Of a stretch of DNA of 64,000 nt, positions 40,781 to 48,902 are shown piece by piece. Origin of the DNA: an uncultured Oscillospiraceae bacterium (GTDB taxonomy: Bacteria; Bacillota; Clostridia; Oscillospirales; Oscillospiraceae); contig CANQCS010000009.1 of NCBI GenBank assembly GCA_947589745.1, forward strand, positions 1 to 64,000, read 5' to 3'. The first letter of the stretch is position 1. Each line of letters starts with the position of its first letter. The notes below the pieces were generated by a model. The model saw only the letters and a list, made by a program, of their open reading frames with translations. It was not told the origin of the DNA and searched no databases. Position numbers and translations under genes: made by a program.

Positions 40781-42480
40781 CAGTACCGCCTCCTGACGAG
40801 CTCCTCCTGCCTCCGGTCCAGCACGTCCTCCACCACCTCGCGGATACGCCCGGCGATCTCGTCCCCGGCGCTCCGCAGCTGGTCCGCCGTATCGCCGGAG
40901 GCACTCCCCAGTTGGAAAGATACCTGTATCGACACAGGCGCCGCGCTGCCTCCGGTGCTCAGGATCGTGGAGGTCCGGGCGGCGTCCATCACCCGCTCCC
41001 CGCCGCCAAAGTACACCAGCTCCGGGCCTTCCTCGCCCACCAGGGCCGCGCCCGGCATGGCGTTCTCCGTGCCGGAGGCATAGGCCTGGACCATAGCGGT
41101 GGGCCCTGTTGTCCGGCTGGGCAGGTCCGGCGCGAGCGCCCTTCTGGCCGCCCTGGCCAGTTCACCGTAGGCACGCTCCACCTCCGGCAGCTGGTCCTCA
41201 GCCTCGCCGATGTAGCTGAGGATGGTTTCCCTGGCGGCTTGGGCGGCCTCATCGCTGAAGTTCATGGAGTCGATATCCTCCTCCATGCCAGCCACGATCT
41301 CACCCATCTTGGTGTCGAAGTCGGTCTGAAGCTGCGCGAGGCTGTCCGCCGTGGTGTTCCATTCCGCCTGGACGTCCTGCCAGTTCTTCACCATGGCGGC
41401 CAAGTCCTCGTCGTTGGCCGCCGCCATACCCGCAATGGCGTTGACGCTCTCGGCGCTGCCATCCGCAAAGCTGGCGATGACCTCCCGCAGCCCGTCGATA
41501 TCGTTGGCCCGTTCGGACAGAGATGCCAGATTGGCATTGTAGTTCTGCCAGTAGGCCGCCTGGCTTTCCAGGGCGGCATTGATGTCCCCGGCGCTGGTCG
41601 CCGCCACCTCGGCAGCCTCGTCCCAGAGGTCGTATTGTCCGCTGACGCTCTCGTAGGCGGCGTGATAAGCCTCGCCATACGCCTCCGCCAGCGCCCGGAC
41701 TTCTTCCGCCGCATTGCTGATCGTTCCGCCCAGGGCTTCGGTCTGAGATGCCAGCTCCGCCTGCGCCTCGGCCTGATCGTCGGTGGCCCCGGTCAGCCGG
41801 TCCATGGCCTCCGCCGCGGCGTCAAATTCCGCCTGGGCCATGGCCGCATTGTCCGCGTCCACGGCCTCCGAATAGGCGTCAATCTGCTCCTGGGCATCAT
41901 AAATTTCATCGTTGTAGGCGATGAGAGCGGCCTCCAGCTCGTTGTACTCCTGGGCCTGCTCCGCCGTGGCCGCCTTCCCGGCGTCAAGCTGCGCGTTCAT
42001 CTCGGCCTGGAGCTCGTTCATCCTAGTCTGGGCGCTCTCACGGCCCTTCTGGGCGTTCTCCAGCTTGATCTGGGCCTCGGTGAGCTTGATGGAGTTGGCG
42101 GCGGCCTCCTTCATCACGTCGTTGTACTGACCGTACAGTTCGTTCAGGTAGTCCTGCCGCGCCTGTTCCTGGGCGTCCTTTTTCCACGCTTCGGTGTGAG
42201 CCCGCAGCGCCTCGGTGCCACCCTCGATGGCCCCGGTCTCCAGGTCCACATACCCGGCCAGCTCCGGGACAGCGTTGCACAGCAGAGACAGGGTGTTGAG
42301 ATATTGTTTCTGTTTCTCGTTGGAAAGGGCGGTATAATCGCCCATTTCCTCCAATTTGGTGATGTAGGTGTCAGCTACGTTGGCGGCGGCCTGGATGTCC
42401 CCGGCGGTCTGTCCGTAGGCATCCCCGGCCTCGCCCATGACGTCCTCCATCTCCCGCGCCGCCTCGGTCAGTTCCTTCAC
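40780..42480 (-). CDS. Tape measure protein, C-terminal part
   Basis: 566 aa, starting at GTG 42480 inside the stop of the N-terminal part (GTGA). Long helical, Ala/Gln/Glu-rich sequence and a C-terminal tail (APVSIQVSFQLGSASGDTADQLRS...EIAGRIREVVEDVLDRRQEELVRRRY) typical of tape measure ends. The N-terminal part stops right where this frame opens, at a run of six C: either two coupled genes, a -1 shift, or a frameshift mutation. Confidence 0.8.
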   Translation of the reverse strand: MKELTEAAREMEDVMGEAGDAYGQTAGDIQAAANVADTYITKLEEMGDYTALSNEKQKQYLNTLSLLCNAVPELAGYVDLETGAIEGGTEALRAHTEAWKKDAQEQARQDYLNELYGQYNDVMKEAAANSIKLTEAQIKLENAQKGRESAQTRMNELQAEMNAQLDAGKAATAEQAQEYNELEAALIAYNDEIYDAQEQIDAYSEAVDADNAAMAQAEFDAAAEAMDRLTGATDDQAEAQAELASQTEALGGTISNAAEEVRALAEAYGEAYHAAYESVSGQYDLWDEAAEVAATSAGDINAALESQAAYWQNYNANLASLSERANDIDGLREVIASFADGSAESVNAIAGMAAANDEDLAAMVKNWQDVQAEWNTTADSLAQLQTDFDTKMGEIVAGMEEDIDSMNFSDEAAQAARETILSYIGEAEDQLPEVERAYGELARAARRALAPDLPSRTTGPTAMVQAYASGTENAMPGAALVGEEGPELVYFGGGERVMDAARTSTILSTGGSAAPVSIQVSFQLGSASGDTADQLRSAGDEIAGRIREVVEDVLDRRQEELVRRRY

Positions 42481-44297
42481 GGGGGGATAGATTCGTTAGT
42501 CGCGGTGGTCAGCCCAACCACGGCAGCAGTGAGGCCCGCCACGGCGGCAACGCCGCCTATTATCCACCCGGTAGGCCCCGAAAACAGCGCCGCCACGTTC
42601 AGCGCGGAGAACAGCTTGGTCGCGGCGTTCAGTGCCATCATGCCGCCGGTGGCCAAGCCGACGGCCCCAGTAAAGGCCATGACGCCCTTCACCAGACCTG
42701 GGTGCGCCTGGGTGAACTCGTCCAGCTTGGTGATAAAATCCGTGGCCAGCTCCGTGGCAGAGCGCAGCTGCGGGTTAAATTCCTCGCCGATGGTAGTCTT
42801 GAGGGCGGACCACGCGCTGTCCAGCAGCGTCAGGTCGCCCTGGAGGTTGTCCAGCTTGATCTCCGCCATCCGCTCCGCCGCCCCGGCGCTGTCGTTGATG
42901 CTGGCGGTCAGCTTGGCGAAGTCCGCGTCGGAGGCGTTGACAATGGCCAGCAGCCCGGACATGGCCTCCTGGCCGCCCAGGGCCGCCGCCATCTCCGCCT
43001 GCTGGGCCTCGGTCAATCCGCTAAAGCCTTCCCGCAGGTCCTCCATGATATCCGCGAAGGACAGCATCTGTCCGCTGCCGTCGGTGAGGGACACACCCAG
43101 GGCCTCCATAGCCGTGGACACCTCGTCGGTAGGTTTGGACATGCGGGACATGACGGACCGCAGTGCGGTACCGGCCTGGGAGCCCTTGATACCGGCGTTG
43201 GCCATCAGCCCGATGGCGACCGCCGTATCCTCCACGGAGAAACCCAACGCCCCCGCCACAGGTGCCACATACTTGAACGTCTCACCCATCAGCCCCACGT
43301 TGGTGTTGGCGCTGGTGGCCGCGGCGGCCAGCACGTCGGCGAACCGCCCGGTGTCGGCTGCGGCCAGGCCGAAGGCGGTCAGGTTGTCCGTCACGATGTC
43401 GGACACCTCCGCCAGGTCCTCGCCGGATGCGGCGGCCAGGTTGATGACGCCGCTCATGCCGTCGATCATCTGCTGGGCGTCCCACCCGGCCATGGCCATG
43501 TAGCCCATGGCGTCCGCCGACTGCTGGGCGGTGAAGACCGTAGTCGCGCCCATCTCCTTGGCGGTGGCGGTCAGTGCGTCCATCTCCGCCGCCGTGGCCC
43601 CGGACAGGGCCGCCACGTTGGACATGGACGCCTCAAACTCGGCGGAGACCTCCACGCAGGCCCGGTAGCCGTCCGCGATCTCTTTCATGGCGGCGGCGAT
43701 CCCCGCGGCGGCAATGGCCTCCCCGATCACGCCGAAGGCGTCCGCACCGCTGGCGCCCATCTCCTGGGCGCTGTTGGCCACCTCGTTCTGCTGGTCCCTG
43801 AGCTCCTTGAGCTCCCCTGCCAGCCGGTTACTCTCCGCCGCCAGATCGTTGGTATCCACCCCGGCGGCCCGCAGCCGGTCCCCGGTGTCGGAGGCCTTCT
43901 GCTTCTGCCGCTCCATGGCGGCGGTGGTGTCGATGATCCGCTGCTCCAGCTTGGTGCTCTCCCGCTCCAGAGCCGCGGTCTCCTTCTCCAGCCCGGCGGT
44001 CCGCTCCGCGTCCTGGTCCTTGGCGTTCCGGCTGGCCTCCAGGGCCCTGCGGCTGGCGTCCAGCTCCGTCTGCAACAGCCGCTGCTGCTTGTTGAGGTTA
44101 TCCAGCTTGTTGCTAGTGGCCTCCACCGCCGCCTGCTGCTTCTGATAGGCGGAGACGTCCGACTGGGCCCGGCTGATGGACTGGATCTCCCTGCCGAGCT
44201 GGGCAAACTCCTGCTGGGCCTTGCTGAGGGAGGAACTGCCGTTGAACTGGGCGTTCATGATGAAGTCGATGGTCTGCTGCTTCCGGTTACCGGCCAT
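42477..44297 (-). CDS. Tape measure protein, N-terminal part
   Basis: 606 aa. N-terminal coiled coil (about 20-170), then the PhageMin_Tail/TP901 core: FEASMSNVAALSGATAAEMDALTATAKEMGATTVFTAQQSADAMGYMAMAGWDAQQMIDG and NTNVGLMGETFKYVAPVAGALGFSVEDTAVAIGLMANAGIKGSQAGTALRS type signatures. Near the end two hydrophobic stretches (GVMAFTGAVGLATGGMMAL, GWIIGGVAAVAGLTAAVVGL). It ends ESIPP-stop at the C6 run; adding one base would continue as PPVKELTEAARE. It sets tail length. Confidence 0.88.
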   Translation of the reverse strand: MAGNRKQQTIDFIMNAQFNGSSSLSKAQQEFAQLGREIQSISRAQSDVSAYQKQQAAVEATSNKLDNLNKQQRLLQTELDASRRALEASRNAKDQDAERTAGLEKETAALERESTKLEQRIIDTTAAMERQKQKASDTGDRLRAAGVDTNDLAAESNRLAGELKELRDQQNEVANSAQEMGASGADAFGVIGEAIAAAGIAAAMKEIADGYRACVEVSAEFEASMSNVAALSGATAAEMDALTATAKEMGATTVFTAQQSADAMGYMAMAGWDAQQMIDGMSGVINLAAASGEDLAEVSDIVTDNLTAFGLAAADTGRFADVLAAAATSANTNVGLMGETFKYVAPVAGALGFSVEDTAVAIGLMANAGIKGSQAGTALRSVMSRMSKPTDEVSTAMEALGVSLTDGSGQMLSFADIMEDLREGFSGLTEAQQAEMAAALGGQEAMSGLLAIVNASDADFAKLTASINDSAGAAERMAEIKLDNLQGDLTLLDSAWSALKTTIGEEFNPQLRSATELATDFITKLDEFTQAHPGLVKGVMAFTGAVGLATGGMMALNAATKLFSALNVAALFSGPTGWIIGGVAAVAGLTAAVVGLTTATNESIPP

Positions 44298-44460
44298 TTC
44301 CCTTCTCCCCTCTCAGCCTGTTTTCCACGGCGTTGTGGGCCTCGATCCACGCCCCCAGCTCCTCCAGGGGCAGCGCCAGCCACTCAAACACCGAGGTGTG
44401 GTCCGTTCGCGTTAAAATGATGCACTGTTCCCGGAGCCATGCCCCGCCGTCGCCGGTCAC
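44287..44460 (-). CDS. Tail assembly chaperone E'-like
   Basis: 57 aa from GTG 44460, overlapping the upstream stop (GTGA) and ending in the tape measure start. Contains VFEWLALPLEELGAWIEAHN, the W-L-x-L-P-L-x-E-L-x-x-W-I-E-A-H pattern of small E'-type proteins lying between E and the tape measure. In P2, E' is made by -1 frameshift from E; here no clear slippery heptamer precedes the E stop, so re-initiation at GTG seems likelier. Confidence 0.7.
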   Translation of the reverse strand: MTGDGGAWLREQCIILTRTDHTSVFEWLALPLEELGAWIEAHNAVENRLRGEKGNGR

Positions 44461-44855
44461 AACTCCGCACGCAGTAAAAAATTCTTGGTCCTGCCGCAGA
44501 TGGCGGCGTAGTCCTCATAGCCCATGGTCCGGAACGCTGCCGCCCGGAGCCGCCGGTTCCCGTCTCTCCAGGTGCAGGACCTGGCGGCGAAGGCCTCCAC
44601 GTACTCGTCCATATAGGGCTTGGACACCACGGTAATGCCCATCAGCCGCAGCTCCTTCACGATCTCCAGGCTGTCCCCGCCGGTCATGGCGTCGAACTGG
44701 AACGTCAGCATATCGTAGCTGGCCCCCTCGTAGGTGAAGGGCTTTTTGAACACATGGGTATAGCTGCCACGGTCCGGCGTAGCCCGGACGCGCTCCGCTT
44801 CCTTCTCCGCCTCCCCGGCGGACCGCTCCGCGTTCTTTATGATCTGGTCGTCCAT
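44457..44855 (-). CDS. Phage tail assembly protein (E-like)
   Basis: 132 aa: HVFKKPFTYEGASYDMLTFQFDAMTGGDSLEIVKELR...YVEAFAARSCTW. This is the tail assembly chaperone (gpE-like/TAC) that binds the tape measure before tube polymerisation. Position between tube and tape measure is classical, except that a plus-strand cassette (44903-46159) is inserted before the tube gene. Confidence 0.85.
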   Translation of the reverse strand: MDDQIIKNAERSAGEAEKEAERVRATPDRGSYTHVFKKPFTYEGASYDMLTFQFDAMTGGDSLEIVKELRLMGITVVSKPYMDEYVEAFAARSCTWRDGNRRLRAAAFRTMGYEDYAAICGRTKNFLLRAEL

Positions 44856-44889
44856 AAATAAGTTCCTCCAAAAAAATTTTTGAGATCAC

Positions 44890-44931
44890 GCGAAAATACG
44901 TATTCGCATACCGGTAAACCCGTGTTATACT
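44890..44931 (+). promoter_or_regulatory. Promoter of the HicB-like pair with operator dyad
   Basis: TTCGCA (44903-44908), 17-bp spacer, TATACT (44926-44931). The palindrome AATACGTATT (44894-44903) abuts the -35 and could be the HicB operator. Confidence 0.6.
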
Positions 44932-44960
44932 GGTGCTGGAAACCGAAAGGAGCGATATCC

Positions 44961-45254
44961 ATGGCGAAATACGCCTATCCGGCCATCTTCACGCCGGAAA
45001 AAGTCGGCTGGTCCATCCGTTTTCCTGACTTCGAGAGCTGCTACACCTCCGCAGAGACTCTGGCAGAGGGGATGGAAATGGCCGCCGACGTGCTGGGCCT
45101 GACCCTCTGCGACCTGGAGGAGCGCGGCAAAACGATTCCCGCAGCCTCTCGCGTAAAGGATGTGGAAACATCCGGGGACGAGTTTGTGTCCCTGGTGTCC
45201 TGTGACACGCTGGAGTACCGCAAGCGCTGCGGCGGCCCAGCCGCCCCCGATTGA
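44961..45254 (+). CDS. HicB-family antitoxin-like protein 1
   Basis: 97 aa with the HicB partial RNase H fold: YAYPAIFTPEKVGWSIRFPDFESCYTSAETLAEGMEMAADVLGLTLCDLEERGKTIPAAS. HicB normally neutralises the HicA mRNase; no HicA (a short dsRBD protein with a G-S-H motif) is found beside it. AAAGGAG before ATG 44961. Second HicB-like gene follows after 27 nt. Confidence 0.85.
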   Translation: MAKYAYPAIFTPEKVGWSIRFPDFESCYTSAETLAEGMEMAADVLGLTLCDLEERGKTIPAASRVKDVETSGDEFVSLVSCDTLEYRKRCGGPAAPD

Positions 45255-45281
45255 CAAAATACTCTGACGGAGGTCATTCCC

Positions 45282-45590
45282 ATGAAGCTCGTCTACCCCG
45301 CTGTTTTCACCCCGTGGGACGAGGGAGCCGGTTATACGGTGGAGGTCCCGGACCTCCCCGGCTGCGTCACCGAGGGGGACTCTCTGGCCAGGGCCATTCT
45401 GATGGCGCAGGATGCCGCCTCCGGTTGGGTCCTGGATGAACTGGAGAGTGGGAACGCCGTCCCCGCCGCCAGCCGCCTCCAGGATATCCGCCCGGAGAAC
45501 AGCGCTGCTTTTGTCCGCCTTTTGACGCTGGACATAACTGATCGCTGCAAAGCAGCTAAAAATTCTTCTTTCCCCACAGAGACAGCGTAA
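45282..45590 (+). CDS. HicB-family antitoxin-like protein 2
   Basis: 102 aa: LVYPAVFTPWDEGAGYTVEVPDLPGCVTEGDSLARAILMAQDAASGWVLDELESGNAVPAAS. Same fold and length as the upstream gene; D-L-P-G-C is closer to the consensus. Likely an old duplication, since the sequences have drifted. ACGGAGG upstream of ATG 45282. Confidence 0.85.
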   Translation: MKLVYPAVFTPWDEGAGYTVEVPDLPGCVTEGDSLARAILMAQDAASGWVLDELESGNAVPAASRLQDIRPENSAAFVRLLTLDITDRCKAAKNSSFPTETA

Positions 45591-45625
45591 ATTTCAAATT
45601 TTTTAATTATTTTTGAAAAACCTCT

Positions 45626-45654
45626 TTGACATACTGCGGCACGTATGATATCCT
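45626..45654 (+). promoter_or_regulatory. Promoter of the two small plus-strand genes
   Basis: TTGACA (45626-45631), 17-bp spacer, TATCCT (45649-45654), in an AT-rich stretch; 32 nt before the start at 45686. Confidence 0.65.
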
Positions 45655-45685
45655 ATAGTCAACCTAAAGAAAGGAGGACCACGAT

Positions 45686-45838
45686 ATGGGGACTGAGGCT
45701 GAACGGCAGGACACCCGGAAGGCGATGGCGTACGATCTCAAAATGATCATTGACCGGGAGCCTACCAAGCAGAGCTACACGCCGGAAGAGATCAAGAAGT
45801 TGATCGACCTCTATATCGAGACTTCCGAGCAGAAGTAA
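45686..45838 (+). CDS. Small phage protein (50 aa)
   Basis: 50 aa, charged (MGTEAERQDTRKAMAYDLK...YTPEEIKKLIDLYIETSEQK). AAAGGAGG at 9 nt and a good promoter make it likely real. No domain recognised; lies in the plus-strand lysogenic cassette. Confidence 0.65.
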   Translation: MGTEAERQDTRKAMAYDLKMIIDREPTKQSYTPEEIKKLIDLYIETSEQK

Positions 45839-45848
45839 ACAGGGAACG

Positions 45849-45868
45849 GGGCCGGGAAACCGGCCCCC
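45849..45868 (+). other. GAAA-loop hairpin between small genes
   Basis: Perfect stem GGGGCCGG-gaaa-CCGGCCCC with a GNRA-type tetraloop, between two small genes and just upstream of the next ribosome binding site. No T-run; may be a processing or stability element. Confidence 0.5.
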
Positions 45869-45893
45869 CTGTCCCCTGGAGGAGGGAACAGCG

Positions 45894-46064
45894 ATAGAAG
45901 TCAAACGGGAAAAACCACAGGACCGCTACAACAAGGCGCACACCGTCAATGTGAATATCCGGCTGATGAAAAATACAGAGCAGGACATCATCGCCAAATT
46001 GGATAGCGTCCCAAACAAGGCCGGATATATCAAGGGCCTCATCCGGCAGGACATCGCGAAATAG
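45894..46064 (+). CDS. Small ribbon-helix-helix-like protein with apparent ATA start
   Basis: 56 aa if begun at ATA 45894 (M-EVKREKPQDRYNKAHT...). The core HTVNVNIRLMKNTEQDIIAKLDSVPNKAGYIKGLIRQDI resembles Arc/MetJ-type RHH DNA-binding proteins. GGAGGAGGG sits 7 nt before the ATA, and no ATG, GTG or TTG exists nearby in frame, so either ATA is used or an ATG was mutated. Confidence 0.55.
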   Translation: MEVKREKPQDRYNKAHTVNVNIRLMKNTEQDIIAKLDSVPNKAGYIKGLIRQDIAK

Positions 46065-46115
46065 GCAGCTTTCAAAAACCTCTGTCTCTGCGAGGTTGTC
46101 AAAGTGCGGTCCATA

Positions 46116-46159
46116 CCCCCTGAGCGGCATTCCCCGCCCAGGGGGATCTTTGCGCTTTT
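46116..46159 (+). terminator. Terminator of the plus-strand small genes
   Basis: CCCCCTG...CAGGGGG stem (46116-46122 / 46139-46145) with inner GCGG/CCGC pairing, then ATCTTTGCGCTTTT. The tail overlaps the end of the tube gene on the other strand. Confidence 0.65.
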
Positions 46160-46676
46160 ACATCATCCCGAGGGCCTTGCGCACGTTGGCGTTGCAGTCC
46201 ACGCCGTTGACATCGTGGACCTGGCCGAACTGGTCGATATCGACCACCTTGTTCCCCGCCTTGTACACCGTGTACTTGCACACGCTGTACGTGCCGGAGG
46301 CGTTGGCGGCGGAGGCGGTGGCGATGTCGCCCATGTTAGTCTCCGTGGGCCGTATGGACATCTCGAACCGCGTCTGCTCGATCTCCTCCGTGCGGGTGAC
46401 GGAGTCAAAATACTGCTCCGCCACGTACAGAGCCACGTCGTGCCACTCGTTGGTCCCCAGCTGCACGATGGCGTCGGTGACGCTGCTGAACTGGATATTC
46501 AGGGTCATGGCGTCGATCATGCCCGCCAGAGGGATGTTGACGGTGCCCATGACCCCGGCGCCCGTAACATCCACGGTCTTGTACTTGACGGAGGGCGAGG
46601 TCACCCGGACAACGCCGATGAGGGCGCCGCCGTTCTCGTACATCAGGTAATCTACATGTCCGTTGGGATAGATCAT
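46158..46676 (-). CDS. Phage major tail tube protein (FII-like)
   Basis: 172 aa: GHVDYLMYENGGALIGVVRVTSPSVKYKTVDVTGAGVMGTVNIPLAGMIDAMTLNIQF and an MGDIATASAANASGTYSVCKYTVYKAG segment, the tube fold of P2 gpFII. 16 nt after the sheath gene; AAGGAGG-like site upstream. Confidence 0.92.
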   Translation of the reverse strand: MIYPNGHVDYLMYENGGALIGVVRVTSPSVKYKTVDVTGAGVMGTVNIPLAGMIDAMTLNIQFSSVTDAIVQLGTNEWHDVALYVAEQYFDSVTRTEEIEQTRFEMSIRPTETNMGDIATASAANASGTYSVCKYTVYKAGNKVVDIDQFGQVHDVNGVDCNANVRKALGMM

Positions 46677-46692
46677 CGTGTTCCCTCCTTCC

Positions 46693-48564
46693 TCACATCG
46701 TCAGAGCCGTCTCCATGTAGGAGACGTCGTACTCCAGCAGGAACTCAATAAACTGCGCGGGCACGGGCGGGGCGTTGTAGACGTGCAGCGTGATGTGGCC
46801 GGCCAGGAGGTTGGTCAAAGGATTCTCTGCCGCCAGCAGCTCGCACCGCGCACCGTAGAGGTAGCCGCTGCCGCACAGGCCGCCCAGCCAGATGTTGCAG
46901 GTCTGGAGAATGTTGTCCCGCAGCGCGGGAGTCAGGGGCTTGTCCTGCTTGGACCAGAAGGTCCGGATCAGGGTGTTGCCGATGAAGTCGAACATCCGGC
47001 TCACGGGGATGAACTGGTCCTTCACGTCGGTGTTGGCGGGGAAGCAGGCGGTGTAGTTGCCCTTGGCCACCCAGCCGGAATCCATGAAGTTGACGGCGGT
47101 GACGATGCCCCAGTCGCCGGAGACCATCTCCACCTGGGGCCAGGTGAGATTGACCTCCGTGCCGTCCGCCAGGCAGCAGGTGTCCATCTTGAGGTTCTTG
47201 TTGGACGGGCTCTCGTAGGGGATGCCCCGGTTGTCCGTGTCCACCTTGGCCATGAGCCCGCAGAGCTGGGTGGACAGGTGGAACTGGTAGTCCCCCAGCT
47301 TGACCTGGGGCCAGCAGGCGATCTGGTCCACGTCCACAAAGTTGTTCTGGTTCTTGTAGCCGGAGAGCTGGGAATACTCCGTGACGCCCTCCTCGCTGCT
47401 GTCGATGTCGATGACCGCTTTGCCCTTGAACAAACCGCTGATAGCGGCGGCCTTGGTGGCCATCACGGCAGCGACCACGGTGTTGCTGGACCAGCCGGGG
47501 GCGCAGATCAGGTCGGGGACCTGGCCCACCACGGTCATGGCCGCGTCCACCTGGCCCACGCCCTCCACGATGTCGGCCACCTCGACCTGCTCCGGGTCGG
47601 CGGTGTCCGTCTCGCAGAGAAGGGCCTCCTCGTCCGCCAGAGCGCCGTCCTCGGTGATCTGGACGTAGGCGCTGCCGTCGTCCTCGTCGTACCAGGCGGT
47701 GTAGTCCACGTTCTCCACGCAGTGGTTGCCCATGCCGCGGCATATGGTGCAGGAGGTCGTCACGGTGGTCTCGTCCGCCAGCGTCCAGGTGAGCTCCATC
47801 TTCCACTGTGCGTCCGGCATGGCGTTGCCTTCCGCATCCGCGAAAGCGAAATAAGAGATGTACTCGCCGTTCAGCACGAACTCGCCGTCTTTGGACAGCT
47901 CCAGGTTCGTGTCGCCGTCTTTGCCGTTGATCTTGCTGGTCACCGACCTGGCCGTATCCGGCTTGGGAAAGACGATGCCAACATAGTAGCGATCGCCGTC
48001 GCCGTGGTGCTTCAGCTTCTCGTCCAGCTCGCCGCCGGGCGTGTAGAAGATGCCGTTGTCCTCGAACTTCACGCCGGCCTTCTCATAAGAGGCGGCGTAG
48101 TCGAAGTTGGGGCTGCCGGATTTGGTGGGGCCGTTGGGCCGGACCTTCACCTTCTGGTCGCCGATCTCCACCTTGGGACGGACCACCTTCAACGCGGAGA
48201 GGAGAGTCCCGGCGGGCAGCAGCGCCTGGCCGTCGCCGTCCAGGGCGTAGGAGGCGGTCTGAACGCCCTTGTGCATGGTCTTGGGGTCGAACACGTTGCA
48301 GAAGATGGCGGGCTGGCAGCCGAACAGCTGGAAGTGGCTGTACATGGCCTCGCAGAGCGGGTACTTCTTCCAGTCGTAGGAGAAGCCCAGCTTGGAGACC
48401 GCCTCATCCCAGCTGGTGCACAGCACGGGGACGTTCACCTTCACGCCGCTGGCAGCGGCATAAACGGGGGCGGACCCGGCGAAGTAGGGCAGCCCCACCT
48501 TGGCCACGTTAGGGGTGCTGATGGACGTGGCCACTTCATTGACTCGTACACCGAGAGTTGCCAT
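46693..48564 (-). CDS. Phage tail sheath protein (FI-like)
   Basis: 623 aa, against about 400 for P2 gpFI. N-terminal GVRVNEVATSISTPNVAKVGLPYFAGSAPV and LGFSYDWKKYPLCEAMYSHFQLFGCQPAIFCNV, C-terminal QFIPVSRMFDFIGNTLIRTFWSKQDKPLTPALRDNI and HVYNAPPVPAQFIEFLLEYD are conserved. The extra length lies in residues of about 105-320 (cysteine-containing, acidic), probably surface domains exposed on the sheath. Upstream of the tube gene as usual. Confidence 0.9.
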   Translation of the reverse strand: MATLGVRVNEVATSISTPNVAKVGLPYFAGSAPVYAAASGVKVNVPVLCTSWDEAVSKLGFSYDWKKYPLCEAMYSHFQLFGCQPAIFCNVFDPKTMHKGVQTASYALDGDGQALLPAGTLLSALKVVRPKVEIGDQKVKVRPNGPTKSGSPNFDYAASYEKAGVKFEDNGIFYTPGGELDEKLKHHGDGDRYYVGIVFPKPDTARSVTSKINGKDGDTNLELSKDGEFVLNGEYISYFAFADAEGNAMPDAQWKMELTWTLADETTVTTSCTICRGMGNHCVENVDYTAWYDEDDGSAYVQITEDGALADEEALLCETDTADPEQVEVADIVEGVGQVDAAMTVVGQVPDLICAPGWSSNTVVAAVMATKAAAISGLFKGKAVIDIDSSEEGVTEYSQLSGYKNQNNFVDVDQIACWPQVKLGDYQFHLSTQLCGLMAKVDTDNRGIPYESPSNKNLKMDTCCLADGTEVNLTWPQVEMVSGDWGIVTAVNFMDSGWVAKGNYTACFPANTDVKDQFIPVSRMFDFIGNTLIRTFWSKQDKPLTPALRDNILQTCNIWLGGLCGSGYLYGARCELLAAENPLTNLLAGHITLHVYNAPPVPAQFIEFLLEYDVSYMETALTM

Positions 48565-48575
48565 ATGTCATTCCC

Positions 48576-48902
48576 TCACTTTCCCGCCAGTTTCTTGTAC
48601 TTGGCGTACAGCGCGGTGCCGGGGGTCTTGACCTCCAGCCGCGCCTTCGGGAGCCTGTCGCCGGTCACGATGAGGCTCTTCACCAGAGGATACTTCTCGA
48701 TCGCGGCGGCGGCCTTCCGGTACGCCTCCTCCCGGGTGCCCCGGAAGATGGTGCCGGTCTGGAGCAGCCCCTTCAGGTTGGGGCCGATGTAGATGCAGAA
48801 GCCGGACGCGTTGACCGCCGCCTTGGGCGCTGCCTCTGCCACAGGCATGGCGGGCGGCGCGGCCTTCACAGCGGCGACCGGCTGCTTGGTGCTTTTAGCC
48901 AT
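48576..48902 (-). CDS. Small phage structural-region protein
   Basis: 108 aa. Ala/Pro/Lys-rich N-terminus (residues 1-30), then GFCIYIGPNLKGLLQTGTIFRGTREEAYRKAAAAIEKYPLVKSLIVTGDRLPKARLE, a compact domain seen next to sheath genes in Firmicutes phages. Function not recognised. Overlaps its upstream neighbour by 8 nt and lies 12 nt from the sheath. Confidence 0.7.
   Translation of the reverse strand: MAKSTKQPVAAVKAAPPAMPVAEAAPKAAVNASGFCIYIGPNLKGLLQTGTIFRGTREEAYRKAAAAIEKYPLVKSLIVTGDRLPKARLEVKTPGTALYAKYKKLAGK

Noticed and set aside
44457-44460. Programmed frameshift between E and E' as in phage P2
   Set aside because: No slippery heptamer before the E stop; a GTGA re-initiation joint, common in this prophage, explains it.
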